From: Exophiala sp. HKRS030
Lineage: Eukaryota > Ascomycota > Eurotiomycetes > Chaetothyriales > Herpotrichiellaceae
Assembly: GCA_023897205.1 (NCBI GenBank)
Contig: JAHWDD010000035.1
Coordinates: 125,175-189,174 of the forward strand
DNA length: 64,000 nucleotides
Direction of reading: 5' to 3'
Below are positions 45,602 to 56,604 of the stretch, in pieces. The first letter of the stretch is position 1, and the number at the start of each line of letters is the position of its first letter. The notes under the pieces were generated by a model. That model was not told the origin of the DNA. It saw only the letters and a list, made by a program, of their open reading frames with translations, and searched no databases. The position numbers and the translations under genes were made by a program.

Positions 45602-48321
45602 ATGAAGCCTACAGCAGCTACTTATAAGGCCCTAGCAGTTGCGAATGGCTACAAACGGGGCGAACATCGTGAGCAAGATGCGAGTCGAGATCAGCATAAG
45701 CACGGGGACAAAACGAAAAGGGACCATAATAGCGCCTTACGCCGCTATGTGCTGTGAGTGTTATTCTGAGCTTTCAGCTTGAATACTGACCTGAAATTGC
45801 GGTCTAGGTGGTATGTCATTGAGAAGCAGGAAGAAATTGAGCGCCTCGACCTACCACCAATGGATGAGAGTGAAATCGAGGATGCTGTTCGGAAGAAACA
45901 TCTCCGAGAGGGCGCTCCAGCACCCGATCTTGCGACTCTGAAGGATTTTGTTCGCTTCTATTGTAAAAGCAGTCGGGGAACGCTCTCTGAGGACGGAGAA
46001 GTAACTGCGGACTCAACGAATACATTCATGGAGTGGTTTTTTGCCGGTTTTACGCGGGTCACGAAGACGCCAACTGACCCTAAAGACCGAAGCGAGATAT
46101 ACCACGTGAGTTGTGGAGAACACCTTGTTACTAGATTGACCCAGCTGACTTAACTTACCCATAAGTGGGTTCGTCAGACACTTACTAAGGAGGGCTTGGT
46201 AGTCCATCAACGCCGTGTAAAATACAACTTTCGCGTGGCTGATCTGAGACGGATTATCGTCGGGTTATGGACAAGAGACGATTTAGTCTTTATCCCAGAA
46301 CGATACCGCATACAATCTACCTGGCTGATTGATGAATATTGCTGGACCGGAGCAAGGCTGGGGGCTTTTTTCAAAGGTGGATTTCGCTATGGGGTATGTT
46401 GTTATTGTGGACTATATCTGAAAGATAACTCATCAGCCTTAGGATATTGTTCTTGTCCTTCAGCGCACTGTAGGTGATAAATGGCGTCTTATCTATGAGT
46501 TGAAGCAGCGCTATGTCAAGAACAACCGCGATCCGAAACGAAACGCGTTAGTATTCCCTAACCACCATTCTCTTCGGTTACTCGTAACTGATTCAATGCA
46601 GATTCGGCTTTGCCGGGAAGGATCATGGTATCCTGAGGTATAGTAGCGCGGGCCTTCTCCTCATGATGGCACTCGCTGATGGCGCCCTCTTCGGCTATAA
46701 AACTATCGACGATGTGAGAAATCAAGTGATCCCCGCAGGCAAAAACGAAATGGTTCTCAAAATCAAGGATGAAGTGCTAGACCTTCCAATTTTGCGGAGA
46801 TGCACCAAGGCAGGTGGAGTTACCAACGAACCTATGCCACAAAGTGCATTCCTCAGTATCTTTAAGGCTATGCTCAAAAATGCGGGCTATGACTGTAGAG
46901 CTTCCATTCATATGATACGGAGATCCATTGGTAAAGAAGTCAACAGTAAGAGCCATGATCTCCCGCAACCCCACGACTCGAAGATGTGAGCTAAGAAACT
47001 AAAACAGAACGTTATACCGCAGTGGAACTTGCCCAACACATCACTCAAGCAGATACACGGGTTTTCGGCGACAGCTACCTTGCAAATTGTTCCTCTGTTG
47101 ATGGCCAGAGTGCTTTCCTTGGAGAAGATGCTGATCACAGTCACATCGAATTTTTCCAAGGTCTTGAACGCTTCCATGAAGACGGACTGCCTTGTAAACT
47201 TCCAGCTCAAAGAATTGAGGAGTTGAAGAGTGATCCTGGTTTAATCCAGCGACAAGATGTCGTAAAAAAGCTAATCAAATCTAGAAGCTCCATTGTCGCT
47301 CTGAACAAAGCGAAGAGTGAGCTTTCGCAGCATTGGAAAACTCTTGAGCGGGAGGCTCTGAAGACCTATCAACGGCAATGGGTTAGCGACCGCAGAGATT
47401 GGGAGATTTTGACCCGAGGAAAGGAGGTCGTAAAAGCCCAGAAGAATGTTGACATATTACAATGCCTCTTTCAAATCATCCCTGAGCGAGAGCGTCTTGC
47501 TCACTGGATGGCAGCAGAGAATCCCCTGTCTTCACAAGAGATGTGGCAGGCTATGGCGGATATCTATACTCTCTTAACTAAAGATCTCACAGTGATATAC
47601 TTACCGGGGCATGAGCCTATCGAAGGCTTATGCCCTGTTAAAAGGTGTGGATTTAGGTTAGCCAGGTATGTCTTATACCGTTTCTTTCATGTCCTTTTTC
47701 ATTTGCATCTCGCTAATCTAAAGAAGTCTTCCCAAGGAAAGCCGAAATCAGCATGTCCACGAGTGCATTCAGAGGGACATCGCCAGCCGCAAAGGCTACC
47801 TTGTCACCGACGTTCGCTATTGCTATCAATGCTACGAATGGGTGGTAGGAGATGAAAAAACCTGGAACCAACATTGTCGAAACGATTTGTCAACAATTGC
47901 CACTACACAGTGCGGCTCAGTCACGTATTCTCACACCCTTATCCGGCCGGCATACTGTCCGTTTTGCCTAGGAGACGATAAGCTGCCTCCATCTCAGCGA
48001 TGTCAAACCTGGACTCGCGATCACAAACTTTGGGCACACGTGCGTGACAAACACCTACAAAGACGCTGCTGGCCTTCAACCTGTCACCCCCTATGTATGA
48101 AAAAGCCCCATGATGACCAGGATTCTGTTGAGCACCATTTAATCGATGATCACCGCGTGAGCCAGTCGAGGCCAGGGAAGCAGGCTCCATCTGCAGAGAA
48201 ACCAACCCCCGACGAGCGAAAACACATAGACATGAGCCCTAAGGACGTCTATTTCGGGGACCAGCATGCAGTACCGGGAAGCAAGCGGAAGTTCTCACGC
48301 GGTACTGACAACTCGCCCTAA
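45602..48321 (+). CDS. DUF3435/FluG-like tyrosine recombinase (Starship captain type)
   Basis: Seven exons: 45602-45753, 45808-46105, 46166-46393, 46443-46546, 46602-46945, 47008-47665 and 47724-48321. All six introns are GT-AG, 49-62 nt, and keep phase; the product is 793 residues. The core carries the tyrosine-recombinase set: Arg214 in WTGARLGAF, His364-x2-Arg367 in IHMIRRSIG, His386 in LAQHITQAD and Tyr399 in FGDSYLAN. C-terminal to it is a helical region and Cys/His-rich fingers (CPVKRCGF...HVHECI, YCYQCYEW...HC, CPFCLG). DUF3435 proteins of this layout mobilise Starship elements in Pezizomycotina, with the recombinase as first gene facing inward. Here it faces right. The stop TAA at 48319-48321 is followed by 242 open codons in the same frame. 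Stand-alone or domesticated copies also exist. Confidence 0.8.
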
Positions 48322-49050
48322 TTGACAGCAGAGTTTGCTACACCCCTTTCCCCACAACGGGAAGAGCCATTGTCTTGCAAAGCATTCAAACGGCCACGAC
48401 CGACTCTGCCAACTATTTCCCCCACCCTCATTTCTCTGGACGATGATACATCTGTTGATGAGGTACCTTGCATCAAAACTGCGCCGATCATGCTTTCACC
48501 GACGCTATCCTACAACCTCATGGACGGCATGCACACTCGTCTTGACAACGATCCATTCCTAATAGCTGATGACTCACGGGATGATGATAATGATTCCATC
48601 AAATCTGAAACGATCAACGATGATGATCTATTTAAACAATATCTTCTATCACCTCGATCCTCACCTTCACCTTCATCTACCCCTTCATTGGAAGAGGTGT
48701 CCAGTCAATCTAGCGAAGCTACGCTAGTTGATTCCAACCACGGTCATCTGCGCAAGAACGCAAACCACCTCACGGAGAAATCATGGCGTTGTCCAGCCCT
48801 AGGTGATATTACGGAGGGTGCGGTAGCTCCAGACTTACCTGCGAGCCAGAAAAATAAAGACTCCAGGTTCCAGTTGCATGTTACTCGTCCCAAAATCGTG
48901 CTACGCCTAAAGCTTTCAGATACGATTGTTGTGCAAAGAAGCCCAATTCCATCTCTCATGGAAGATCCTACCAAGAAAAGGGAGAACAAAAATGGTGCTA
49001 GCAAGGCGAAGAAGAAAGATCCAAAGGCAGTGAGACGTCCAAGGAAATGA
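48322..49050 (+). other. In-frame extension after the recombinase stop
   Basis: Directly after the TAA at 48319-48321 the same frame stays open for 242 codons, to 49050. It encodes a Ser/Pro/Asp-rich segment ending in a basic stretch (KKKDPKAVRRPRK). The codons look used: acidic and Ser/Pro-rich, like regulatory tails. I infer that the ancestral recombinase ended at 49050 and that a CAA-to-TAA change shortened it. No start signal or intron suggests a separate gene. Confidence 0.5.
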
Positions 49051-49431
49051 TAGGTTGATCCTTAAAAACACTAGCAAAATTAAATAACTAGATCTCAACT
49101 ATTATAAATCAGGTCACCTTGATGTTTACAATAGCTTAATCACTCTTGTCCGAACCATCTCTAACTCAGCTTCAAATCCACCTTCGAATGGCGCAGAGCC
49201 TCCAGAGTTGATAGGCCACTGTTTCCGTCAAGTAAAAGACTTGTGAGGAAGTAGCAATTTGCAAGGATAGTTCTCTTGGTTCAATCGAGGAAAGGTAATT
49301 TAAATTATATCAGATTACTAGAATAAGTATGTTGCTCAGGTTACCAATCTGCCTTCCCCGAATGCGCAAGGCTCATAACCCAGTTCCGACCTCTGAATTA
49401 CCCCAGGAATCTACCCTCATCGACTTAGAAG
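49051..49431. other. Convergent intergenic region
   Basis: AT-rich spacer between the recombinase frame (+) and a secreted-protein gene (-). Nothing recognised. Confidence 0.35.
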
Positions 49432-50238
49432 TTATTCCTCTACCCACATGAGCTGTGTGCAGCTGCTGCCTCCGTACCACTCTTCTGCGGGTATAGTTCT
49501 CCATTGCGGTTCGCCAGCTGGATCAAAGTTGTTCACAGCAAGCGGTACATACCTGTGAAGATCAGCGGGAAGATTTTGAGAAGTGTTGACCAGCCTAAAT
49601 GGCACATGATTGTCATCAACATCAGCAGTAGTCGCCATCACTCGCCCCCATGCGTATGATAACAGTATTCTCGACTCATTGGCTACCTTAGCATAAATAT
49701 TGGGGGTATTTGACACGAGTGAACAATTATCTGTAAAGGTGCTAAAACCTGGTTTACCATAAGTAGCATGGAGGAGTCGTGAGGATCGCTGAGCCGAAGG
49801 GGGCCCGTTCTGAAGATAATTCGCATCGATCGCGATGAGATTAAGGCTTGCGTCAACGAAGGCATAAAACCACGCGGCCTCTGGTGGATCACTGAAATAA
49901 GGGATAAATGGGAAAGTATGTATGTTTCCGTTCACGTCTGTCAGATTAGTGTAGATAGTGGAGTCTTCACCCTGCCATTGGATCTCACTAATACGTTCCG
50001 ACGTTGCAACACTTTCAATCCACCCTTCCTCTGTCACCTTAAAAATTTCGTTTTGCTCAGGCTTACCAGACGGCCCAAACAGTGAGGCCATTGATCCCTC
50101 GGCATTAGCACGCCGAATGGCTGAGAGATCCTTTGTGTCTGACGAACGACACGACACCTGCCCGAGGAGCAGCCATCCGAGCAGTGGCAGACACCAGGGG
50201 GGCAGGCTGAGGCCCGGACTGGAAAGGTTTAGACGCAT
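49432..50238 (-). CDS. Secreted protein of unknown function
   Basis: 268 residues. The N-terminus has a hydrophobic core (about residues 10-28, LSLPPWCLPLLGWLLLGQV) ending at VSCRS, typical of a signal peptide. The mature part is about 230 residues, with several N-glycosylation sites (NLT, NCS, NES, NTS) and regularly spaced aromatic-containing strands (IQWQGEDSTIYTNL, AWFYAFVD, ILLSYAWG), suggesting a beta-rich, possibly propeller-like fold. I do not recognise the family. No introns. Confidence 0.6.
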   Translation of the reverse strand: MRLNLSSPGLSLPPWCLPLLGWLLLGQVSCRSSDTKDLSAIRRANAEGSMASLFGPSGKPEQNEIFKVTEEGWIESVATSERISEIQWQGEDSTIYTNLTDVNGNIHTFPFIPYFSDPPEAAWFYAFVDASLNLIAIDANYLQNGPPSAQRSSRLLHATYGKPGFSTFTDNCSLVSNTPNIYAKVANESRILLSYAWGRVMATTADVDDNHVPFRLVNTSQNLPADLHRYVPLAVNNFDPAGEPQWRTIPAEEWYGGSSCTQLMWVEE

Positions 50239-51032
50239 AGGGACAGTGGATCTGCCCCACAGTCACACTGGCTTGCAGCTTAAGGATTTGTAGTTTCAGT
50301 ACTTGGACAGTATTGCGGAGTTGAAGGCAAAAGGGTGTCACTCTCTCCAAAATATAGCATCAATAATAAATCTCAATGTTTGTTGCGCACGGTGAGTACT
50401 TAACATTAAAAGGCATTCAAGGAAGGGCTTTAAAGGTCTGCTAAGCTCAACACGAAACTCTAAATCCTTAACCTCAAATCTGAAAGCAGGTGATAGATAA
50501 AATGATCATATTATTCTTAGCTCTTCCGCGTGAAAGCCAACGTGTCGTGGCTACCAGTTCCGGCAAAATTTTACCGGGCTGAAATAATAGCCGAGGCTTC
50601 GCTCCTTGACGATCACTGCGGCACTTCCATCGTGAGCCGAAATGCTTAACTCGTTGGCACATCGGGGAGATACTGGTGACTCGAGAGAATAGGTCCTTAG
50701 CGCTTGTCGGCCAGAATGTCGGAACAAAGTTGGATGACGAACCAATTACATAATTCGGTAACAAAAATCGAGCGATACCGGGGCCCGAAGCCTTTAACGC
50801 CATTTGAGTGGTAAAGTTGGAACGACACTTCTCTAACCCGATACGTGACATCTTGTCGCCTTGAAAGCAGTCGTTAGGTTGAATCTTGAAACGGGTTAAA
50901 TTCATTGTACCGAGGGAGGAGTGTCAAAATTCGGCAATCGCAGTCGATCTGTCATTTATTCGCGTAGTTCCATTTGGGGCAAAACAGCTACCTCGAGCGC
51001 CATCGCACCCACACTCTGTATCCAGATCGATA
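50239..51032. other. Intergenic
   Basis: About 800 bases between two minus-strand genes. A 143-codon open frame at 50474-50905 (-) shows no domain and is not supported. Confidence 0.35.
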
Positions 51033-51863
51033 TCAGGCGGCGCTAGGCTTTCCCGTGCGCATCAGTGTAATATCAAATATTATGTTCTTAGGAATTTGGT
51101 GATCTCCATAAGGATTATTGGAAATGGTCTCAAGTCGTCGAGGGTGGGAAATATAGTCTCTTAGTTGCTGGATGGCTCTATCTTTTTCCAACAGCTGCTG
51201 GCGAAGTTGTACAACTAGCGGACTCTCATCATAAGAAACATCGCTTTGACTGGCCATGAGAACAATTTCCGGAGCTTCTGTTGAGTGATCAGAGCTTTTT
51301 GGCACCCGAAGCCGCTTTGAGGGCCGCTCCACTGTTGGTAAGGCCGGCGTAGCTCGGTGTGATGCCGTCGACGGACTCTTCGTAGATTTATCCAGATGTC
51401 TTCGTCGCTTGTGCTCCTCAAGGTTCTCTCGCCGGGTAAATCCATTCCCAGAGCTTCTGTTGCAATTCGGAAATGGACAAAATAACGGCTGTTTCGCACC
51501 TAAGTGCATCTTATGCACCTCCCTTTGATGCCGTAAAAGCCCTCCTGAGTAGGTAAACCCCGGGTTCAGTTCGCAGCCAGCTTCGCGACATCTATAGGGA
51601 CGCTCGTGCTGATCCATATGTTTGTTCCATTCACAGATACGTCTGAAAACTTTAGTTTTGTCCCTGCAATCTATATGATCGCAATATATTTGGGCGTCTT
51701 GATTTCGTGGCGGATCTGTTGTCCTCCGGAGTGCCTTCCGTGGCCCAGCAGGTAGTTTGGATGCAGGAGGGAAGTCTGCTCCTTCCAATGTACTGACGGA
51801 GTTCAGTCCAGCGGTAATTGGTACACTAGTATCTTCATTCAGTGGGTGATTTATTTTCGACAT
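51033..51863 (-). CDS. C2H2 zinc-finger protein
   Basis: 276 residues from MSKINHPLNED. Three Cys2-His2-type fingers occupy about residues 60-155. The first starts YCDHIDC...H-x3-H, the second YRCREAGC with HQREVH, the third LFCPFPNCNRS with HKRRRH. A basic, Ser/Thr-rich stretch follows, then a short leucine-rich helix (VVQLRQQLLEKDRAIQQLRDY, possible coiled coil). Such proteins are common in fungal accessory regions and are presumed DNA-binding regulators. The frame is clean, no introns. Confidence 0.75.
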   Translation of the reverse strand: MSKINHPLNEDTSVPITAGLNSVSTLEGADFPPASKLPAGPRKALRRTTDPPRNQDAQIYCDHIDCRDKTKVFRRICEWNKHMDQHERPYRCREAGCELNPGFTYSGGLLRHQREVHKMHLGAKQPLFCPFPNCNRSSGNGFTRRENLEEHKRRRHLDKSTKSPSTASHRATPALPTVERPSKRLRVPKSSDHSTEAPEIVLMASQSDVSYDESPLVVQLRQQLLEKDRAIQQLRDYISHPRRLETISNNPYGDHQIPKNIIFDITLMRTGKPSAA

Positions 51864-52489
51864 GGTAGAGCGTCAAAGTGAATGAGTGAGGAGGTTGGTT
51901 TGGATTAGTGCTAGGGAAATGCTGAAAACGCTATGCCACGCAGCTTTTAAGTCTAGCAGGGGTTTCGACATTGTAGATTTAGGGCACTGGAGCCTATTGC
52001 TTGGGTGTGGAGGCACTGCCGAGCTATAAGCTGAAAAAAAACAACACTGGCAGGGGAGTGAAGCTCCGCCATACCATGCCGAGACCAGCATCAAGCAGAT
52101 GAGACATAGTATGGCGACTTTATGGCCCTAAACATCAAAACTTGTTTTGTTGTTATCATTAGAATTTATGTGATGAAGTATTCCTTGCTCCTTGAAATCT
52201 CCACTAGGACATGACATAAGACCTGACTTGGCCTCTTCGCGCTTTCGGTTGCTATTGTACTACAATGGCTGGAACATCTTCTAGGGGCATTACTGGCCGA
52301 TCGATTGCCACTAGAGATTGAGAGCAAGTTGACCTGCTCTTAAAATGTATTCGTACAAACAGTATCTTCTATTTCACCGCAGACCGAGACAATGTTAGGA
52401 TTCTTGATAAGTTGCTCCCAGCTGAAATCAAATGGTTCGTTTTGTGTTCCAGTGCCTTTCTTTCATCCTCGGCTCGTTCTTGATATTGT
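51864..52489. other. Intergenic
   Basis: Spacer upstream of the C2H2 gene. No coding or RNA feature recognised. Confidence 0.3.
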
Positions 52490-53092
52490 CATAACATTGT
52501 CCTATAATTGGTCCGGTCTGCTTTGGTGATATGGGATCATCATTTTTGGCATAGCATCGTCTATACTTTCGTCGATTATGTCTTGCATTCGCTCAAGCGA
52601 TGCTTCCGTATGATCGGCTAATGAAAGCAGAAAGCCGACATCTGCACGGAGGTGATGAAGTTTTTGAATGACCAACGTGTCCTCAATACTAGAATTATGT
52701 CTCGAGTGGTCTGAAAACTTCTCAAGGCATATGAATCTAACGATTCTGCGCGTCGTCGAATCCCAACCACCTGAGGGTTATTTTGCGAGACAAGTCTGTA
52801 CAATGCCCAGGCAGTAGCAATTTCCATTCCATGATAATGCTCAATTCTACCAATCACCCTGTAAGAATATAACCTGCAGTCATCGTACCTCCGCTATCTC
52901 AAAACTGATATGGACAAGCATCGCATCTTGATCAGTTCTTTTCCGGCCTCGCTGCATATCTCCTGTGCTCCAGAACTTGTCTCGGGCTTGGCTTAGTGCA
53001 CTCGTTCCATATGTCATCCTGGGCAGCGTCGATGGTGCATATTTCTTACCGCAATGAGGCCTTCGAGATGCTCTTTGCCTGGCTGCCAGCAC
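52490..53092 (-). pseudogene. Decayed coding relic, unidentified
   Basis: Three consecutive minus-strand segments read as protein but in different frames. 53092-52880 contains SQARDKFWSTGDMQRGRKR and runs to ISFEIAEV. 52857 down to about 52690 contains EIATAWALYRLVSQNNPQVVG. About 52690-52490 contains LHHLRADVGFLLSLADHTE and then MQDIIDESIDDAMP. The last two join if one base is added near 52690. The helical, acidic end resembles a predicted coiled domain. I do not recognise the family. Without the joins nothing of useful length remains, so I treat it as a broken gene or fragment. Confidence 0.35.
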
Positions 53093-53618
53093 GGTCTTTT
53101 GCTGAACCCCAATCGCCTAAGGATTAATTGTTAATCCCATTAACGCAGCTATACATCTTCGCCCACCTGATGTTTGTAGAAAGAGTGCTAGCTATTCCAA
53201 GAAGGATGTGTATCCCAATCTTGGGCCTATGTCAAGCTCGGTTCGAATGAATTTAGTTCTACTCAACTCGTATTTCAGCACATTAGGTCTGCCCTGTACA
53301 TTCCACAAAATATCCTGGGATGCCTCTCGTCAACTGCCAGTACCCTGTTGGAGCTGATGGGCGTCGTCGCAATCCCACTTACTGGCACCGCTTTGCCTGA
53401 TCGACCTTTAAATAAAAACCTGTGCTTCAAATTTACTGTATTGAGAAGGAAAATTAGTTACCTGAGCAGACTAATATTACGCCAGTATATCTCAGCAAAC
53501 GCCACTCCTCAAGCTCAGATTTTACGTCACATACAGAATCCTATAGTCGAGTCGCGCTTGTAGCGGAAGCTTCAAAGTACAATCCACATACCCTAGGTCC
53601 TAATTCTGACTCGAGTCC
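53093..53618. other. Intergenic
   Basis: Between the decayed relic and the AA9 gene. A 71-codon frame at 53348-53563 (+) has no support. Confidence 0.3.
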
Positions 53619-54581
53619 CTAGGTACAAGTGCCAAGGGTTGACAGTCCAGTGGTTGTCTGCTTCTCCACACTAGCAGGAGTTGTCGTTGTCGTGCTAGTG
53701 GTTGTCGTCACCTCCAATTCAGTCGTAGTGAGAGCAGCACTAGGAGATTGTACGGCATTGTCAGTGACTGATGTCGCGCTGGTGGAAAGAGCGGTATCAT
53801 TGGAGCGAGGCGCGAACTCCGACACTGCAGCACCAATAACGGGAGGACCGGGGATGTCATAGCTCGTCAAGGGTGGCCAGTAGATGTTTAGGTAGATACC
53901 AGCATCGTCGGCTGTGTAGAGCTCAGTTCCTAGGGTACCACTCCTAAGAGGGTGGGTTCCGGATCCGGCGATATCCAAGTTAATGCATTGGGGATAGGCT
54001 TGAGCCCCAGCTGCGCCATAATTATGTGAAGCGTGGAGCGCGATGATCTCGTGTCTCAAGACGTACTTACCGGGAGCGATGAAAGATGGGATAGTAACCA
54101 CCCAAGAATTGTTGTTCGCAATCATATCATTTGAAGCCCAAAATCCTGGCGGGTCGGAGCCGTCGATAAGCCCAGCCTCGTCAATCTTGTTCCAAAGCAG
54201 AGTGGTTTTGTCGACCGTAGTACAGTCATCACCGCACGCTGCAAGGTAGTCAAGTATGGCACCATGGTGGTCAGCCGGCCAATTAGTCCATTGTAGCTCC
54301 AAAGAGCCGCCAGCAACGACGGGGACATAAGCCTCACCGGGGGTAGCGCCTTTGTGGCAGATAATGTCCTGATGCTGGTAGTTATTGACGTAGCCGGTGT
54401 CAATGTCTTCCGGAGCGTACCAACCTGCCACTTTCGGGTGCTCTGGGAGGTACTGCATATTTGGGTTATAACCAGCGTACCATTGCCCGCCCGCAACAAT
54501 ACCCTGTACAATACCATGAGTTGAAACTTTGGAGATGAGAGAAACTGCTGCGAGGAAAGTGGTTGATTTTGCGAGGGTCAT
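53619..54581 (-). CDS. AA9 lytic polysaccharide monooxygenase
   Basis: 320 residues, no introns. Copper enzyme that oxidatively cleaves cellulose or related glycans outside the cell. The signal peptide (residues 1-21) ends just before His22, which becomes the N-terminal His of the copper histidine brace. The second ligand is His105 in ADHHGAILDYLA, and Tyr196 (QAYPQCINLDI) is the axial residue. Other AA9 blocks are WYAPEDIDTGYV, DIICHKGATPG, VPVVAGGSLELQWT and GKYVLRHEIIALHAS. The last 60 residues are a Ser/Thr/Pro-rich tail ending STLGTCT, without a CBM1 domain; the tail looks like a linker whose binding module is missing. Cys residues of the core are kept. Confidence 0.93.
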   Translation of the reverse strand: MTLAKSTTFLAAVSLISKVSTHGIVQGIVAGGQWYAGYNPNMQYLPEHPKVAGWYAPEDIDTGYVNNYQHQDIICHKGATPGEAYVPVVAGGSLELQWTNWPADHHGAILDYLAACGDDCTTVDKTTLLWNKIDEAGLIDGSDPPGFWASNDMIANNNSWVVTIPSFIAPGKYVLRHEIIALHASHNYGAAGAQAYPQCINLDIAGSGTHPLRSGTLGTELYTADDAGIYLNIYWPPLTSYDIPGPPVIGAAVSEFAPRSNDTALSTSATSVTDNAVQSPSAALTTTELEVTTTTSTTTTTPASVEKQTTTGLSTLGTCT

Positions 54582-55485
54582 GCTTGTAAGGGTGGCTTGC
54601 AGCCAAAAATTCGAACGAAGGAATGGCTATGCTTGAATTCTGGGAGAATTGGACAGCGAGAGTAAGTGAAGTTGACTTTGGTGAATGAAAGGAACAGAAG
54701 TACATGATACTGTCGAAGAATCAGCCATGAAAGACCCGAGGGTGTCTACAGGCAGTGAATATGAAATACTAAACTCCACAGAACTAAACTTTGTCTATAG
54801 ATGCCAGACCTCAGGGTATCAGCTGTGCTATATTTCAACGAAAGAAATCGAAGGTGAAACGGGATACACCTTTAGATTGCGTCAGGAGCAAGCCATGCTC
54901 CATTGCCATCAAATCTGCCTTCACCATATAGGTTTGTGTTAACGATTGGCTATTAGTGTGAGGTATTTCGAAGGGAGTACCGTGGCACTCAGGGACAGAC
55001 ATTGATCCCGTAGGATTGTTTCGGTCTACTGTGCACTGAACCACAATCTTGCCAGGGATTGTCCAATCGGCAAACCTCAACAGTCGTGGCTGCGAGGCAT
55101 TCCACAGGGGGTTGCATCTTTTTTAGGCATTCATTCAATACTCGGTTGCGTCTCGTACGACTTCTGATGCCGAACGGAACCAAGTTTTCATTGTGGACTC
55201 GTAGTGTTCTCCACTGTTGCTTAAAATCTGTGCCCGAGTACTGCTATCTTTAGCACAATGCACTATTTGCTACCGAAGCTCTACAGCAGCCTAAAACTTA
55301 CCGGAGACACCCCTCCTAGCACACATATATGCCAGAATAATGGCTACGATCATGAAATCCAATGGCCTATAGTGATACCACAGTTTCATCTTTCTTTGTT
55401 AAGTCCGCTCACTCATTTATCTATCCTCCACACTCGTTTATTCACCGAAATATCGGACTTACATCTAGGATTTAGTTTTCGCATC
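54582..55485. other. Divergent promoter region
   Basis: About 900 bases between the AA9 gene (-) and the Ser/Thr-rich surface protein gene (+). The surface-protein frame is open upstream to 55258, but that part lacks a signal peptide, so I assign it to the leader. Confidence 0.4.
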
Positions 55486-56604
55486 ATGCTCGCTACATTG
55501 TTCCTTCTAGGGCCGTTGTTCGCCTCTAGGGCATTGGCTGGTGAAGCCCGGCCCGTTTTTGAGGCTGCAACTTGGGATCGTGGGCCCACTGGCAACGGTG
55601 GAGGCCACCACACGGCATCTTCAGGATCTATTCCGAAAGCATGGATAGACTGGACACAGTCGTCCATTATTTCTACCACAAGCTCTGTGGCCACCGGCAC
55701 GACAAAGAGCACAATTGCCACTACAACTACAAGCATGATGAGCAGCAGCTCTACTGTCAAAACTAGCACCAGCAAGAGTGATTCAAGCAAGTCCTCTAGC
55801 TCCATGGCGAGCATAAGCACCGGCACCAGTGAGATGTCCAGCAGCGTAGGTACCACTACAAGCAAGACCTCCATCACCAACGCTATCACCACGACCAGTA
55901 AAGCTTCTAGCACTAGTGCGACTACGACTAGGGCAAGTACCACCAAAACCTCCACCACCAACACGGACACCAGCACGATTACCACTAGCACAAGTATTAC
56001 TACCAGCAAAGTCTCCAACACCAGTGGTACTACCAGCAAGACATCCAATCCCAGTATAACCACTGCGTCGAGCACCGTATCAGGTATTGCTTTGAGTAGC
56101 AGCCCAAGCACTGCCATCTCACCGAATACGGCCAGTTCGCCTGCAGCGAGCGGTAGCCCATGCACCACGAAAAATGGAATTCCGGGCAAGCCAACAAGAC
56201 CAATCTCAGGCCATCCCAGCAAACCTTCGGAGCATCATGGCTGGGATGACTGGCGACCCACCACAACCGCCATGACGAGTTTCGAATCGACTACGATACC
56301 GGCTAGCTCTGTTGATTCGACCGAGGACGAAGGACCGCCAAGCAGCACACCCCACGTACCGCAGGAAGCATTAACTTCTACGCTTTCTTCAGTGGATGCC
56401 GTCTTCTCTACTTCCATCGAAGAGTCCCTTGGAGATATACCAGAAACTAGTACTTTTAGTCTCGTTTCCACCTCAGAATATACCGCGATGGCGTCATCCT
56501 CGGTTGGTATCCAACCTTACCTAGGTGGAGCTTCCTCCCAAGCATGTGTCGAATGGTTGAATTTCTTGGGAATGGGGCTTCTATGGGCCGCGTTTGCGTG
56601 GTAA
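55486..56604 (+). CDS. Ser/Thr-rich, probably GPI-anchored surface protein
   Basis: 372 residues from MLATLFLLGPLFASRALA, a clear signal peptide at 55486. The upstream ATG at 55258 would add 76 residues before it. Residues about 55-225 are a mucin-like Ser/Thr-rich domain with irregular TTTSK/TSTTS repeats, followed by a second Pro/Ser-rich part. The C-terminus ends SSQACVEWLNFLGMGLLWAAFAW, a small-residue site followed by a hydrophobic tail, as expected for GPI attachment. No enzymatic domain seen. Probable heavily O-glycosylated cell-wall protein. A 269-codon antisense frame is a shadow of the repeat. Confidence 0.75.
   Translation: MLATLFLLGPLFASRALAGEARPVFEAATWDRGPTGNGGGHHTASSGSIPKAWIDWTQSSIISTTSSVATGTTKSTIATTTTSMMSSSSTVKTSTSKSDSSKSSSSMASISTGTSEMSSSVGTTTSKTSITNAITTTSKASSTSATTTRASTTKTSTTNTDTSTITTSTSITTSKVSNTSGTTSKTSNPSITTASSTVSGIALSSSPSTAISPNTASSPAASGSPCTTKNGIPGKPTRPISGHPSKPSEHHGWDDWRPTTTAMTSFESTTIPASSVDSTEDEGPPSSTPHVPQEALTSTLSSVDAVFSTSIEESLGDIPETSTFSLVSTSEYTAMASSSVGIQPYLGGASSQACVEWLNFLGMGLLWAAFAW

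Noticed and set aside
55413..56222. 269-codon minus-strand open frame rich in Val/Leu
   Set aside because: Antisense shadow of the Ser/Thr-rich repeat of the surface protein; no domain and no start context.
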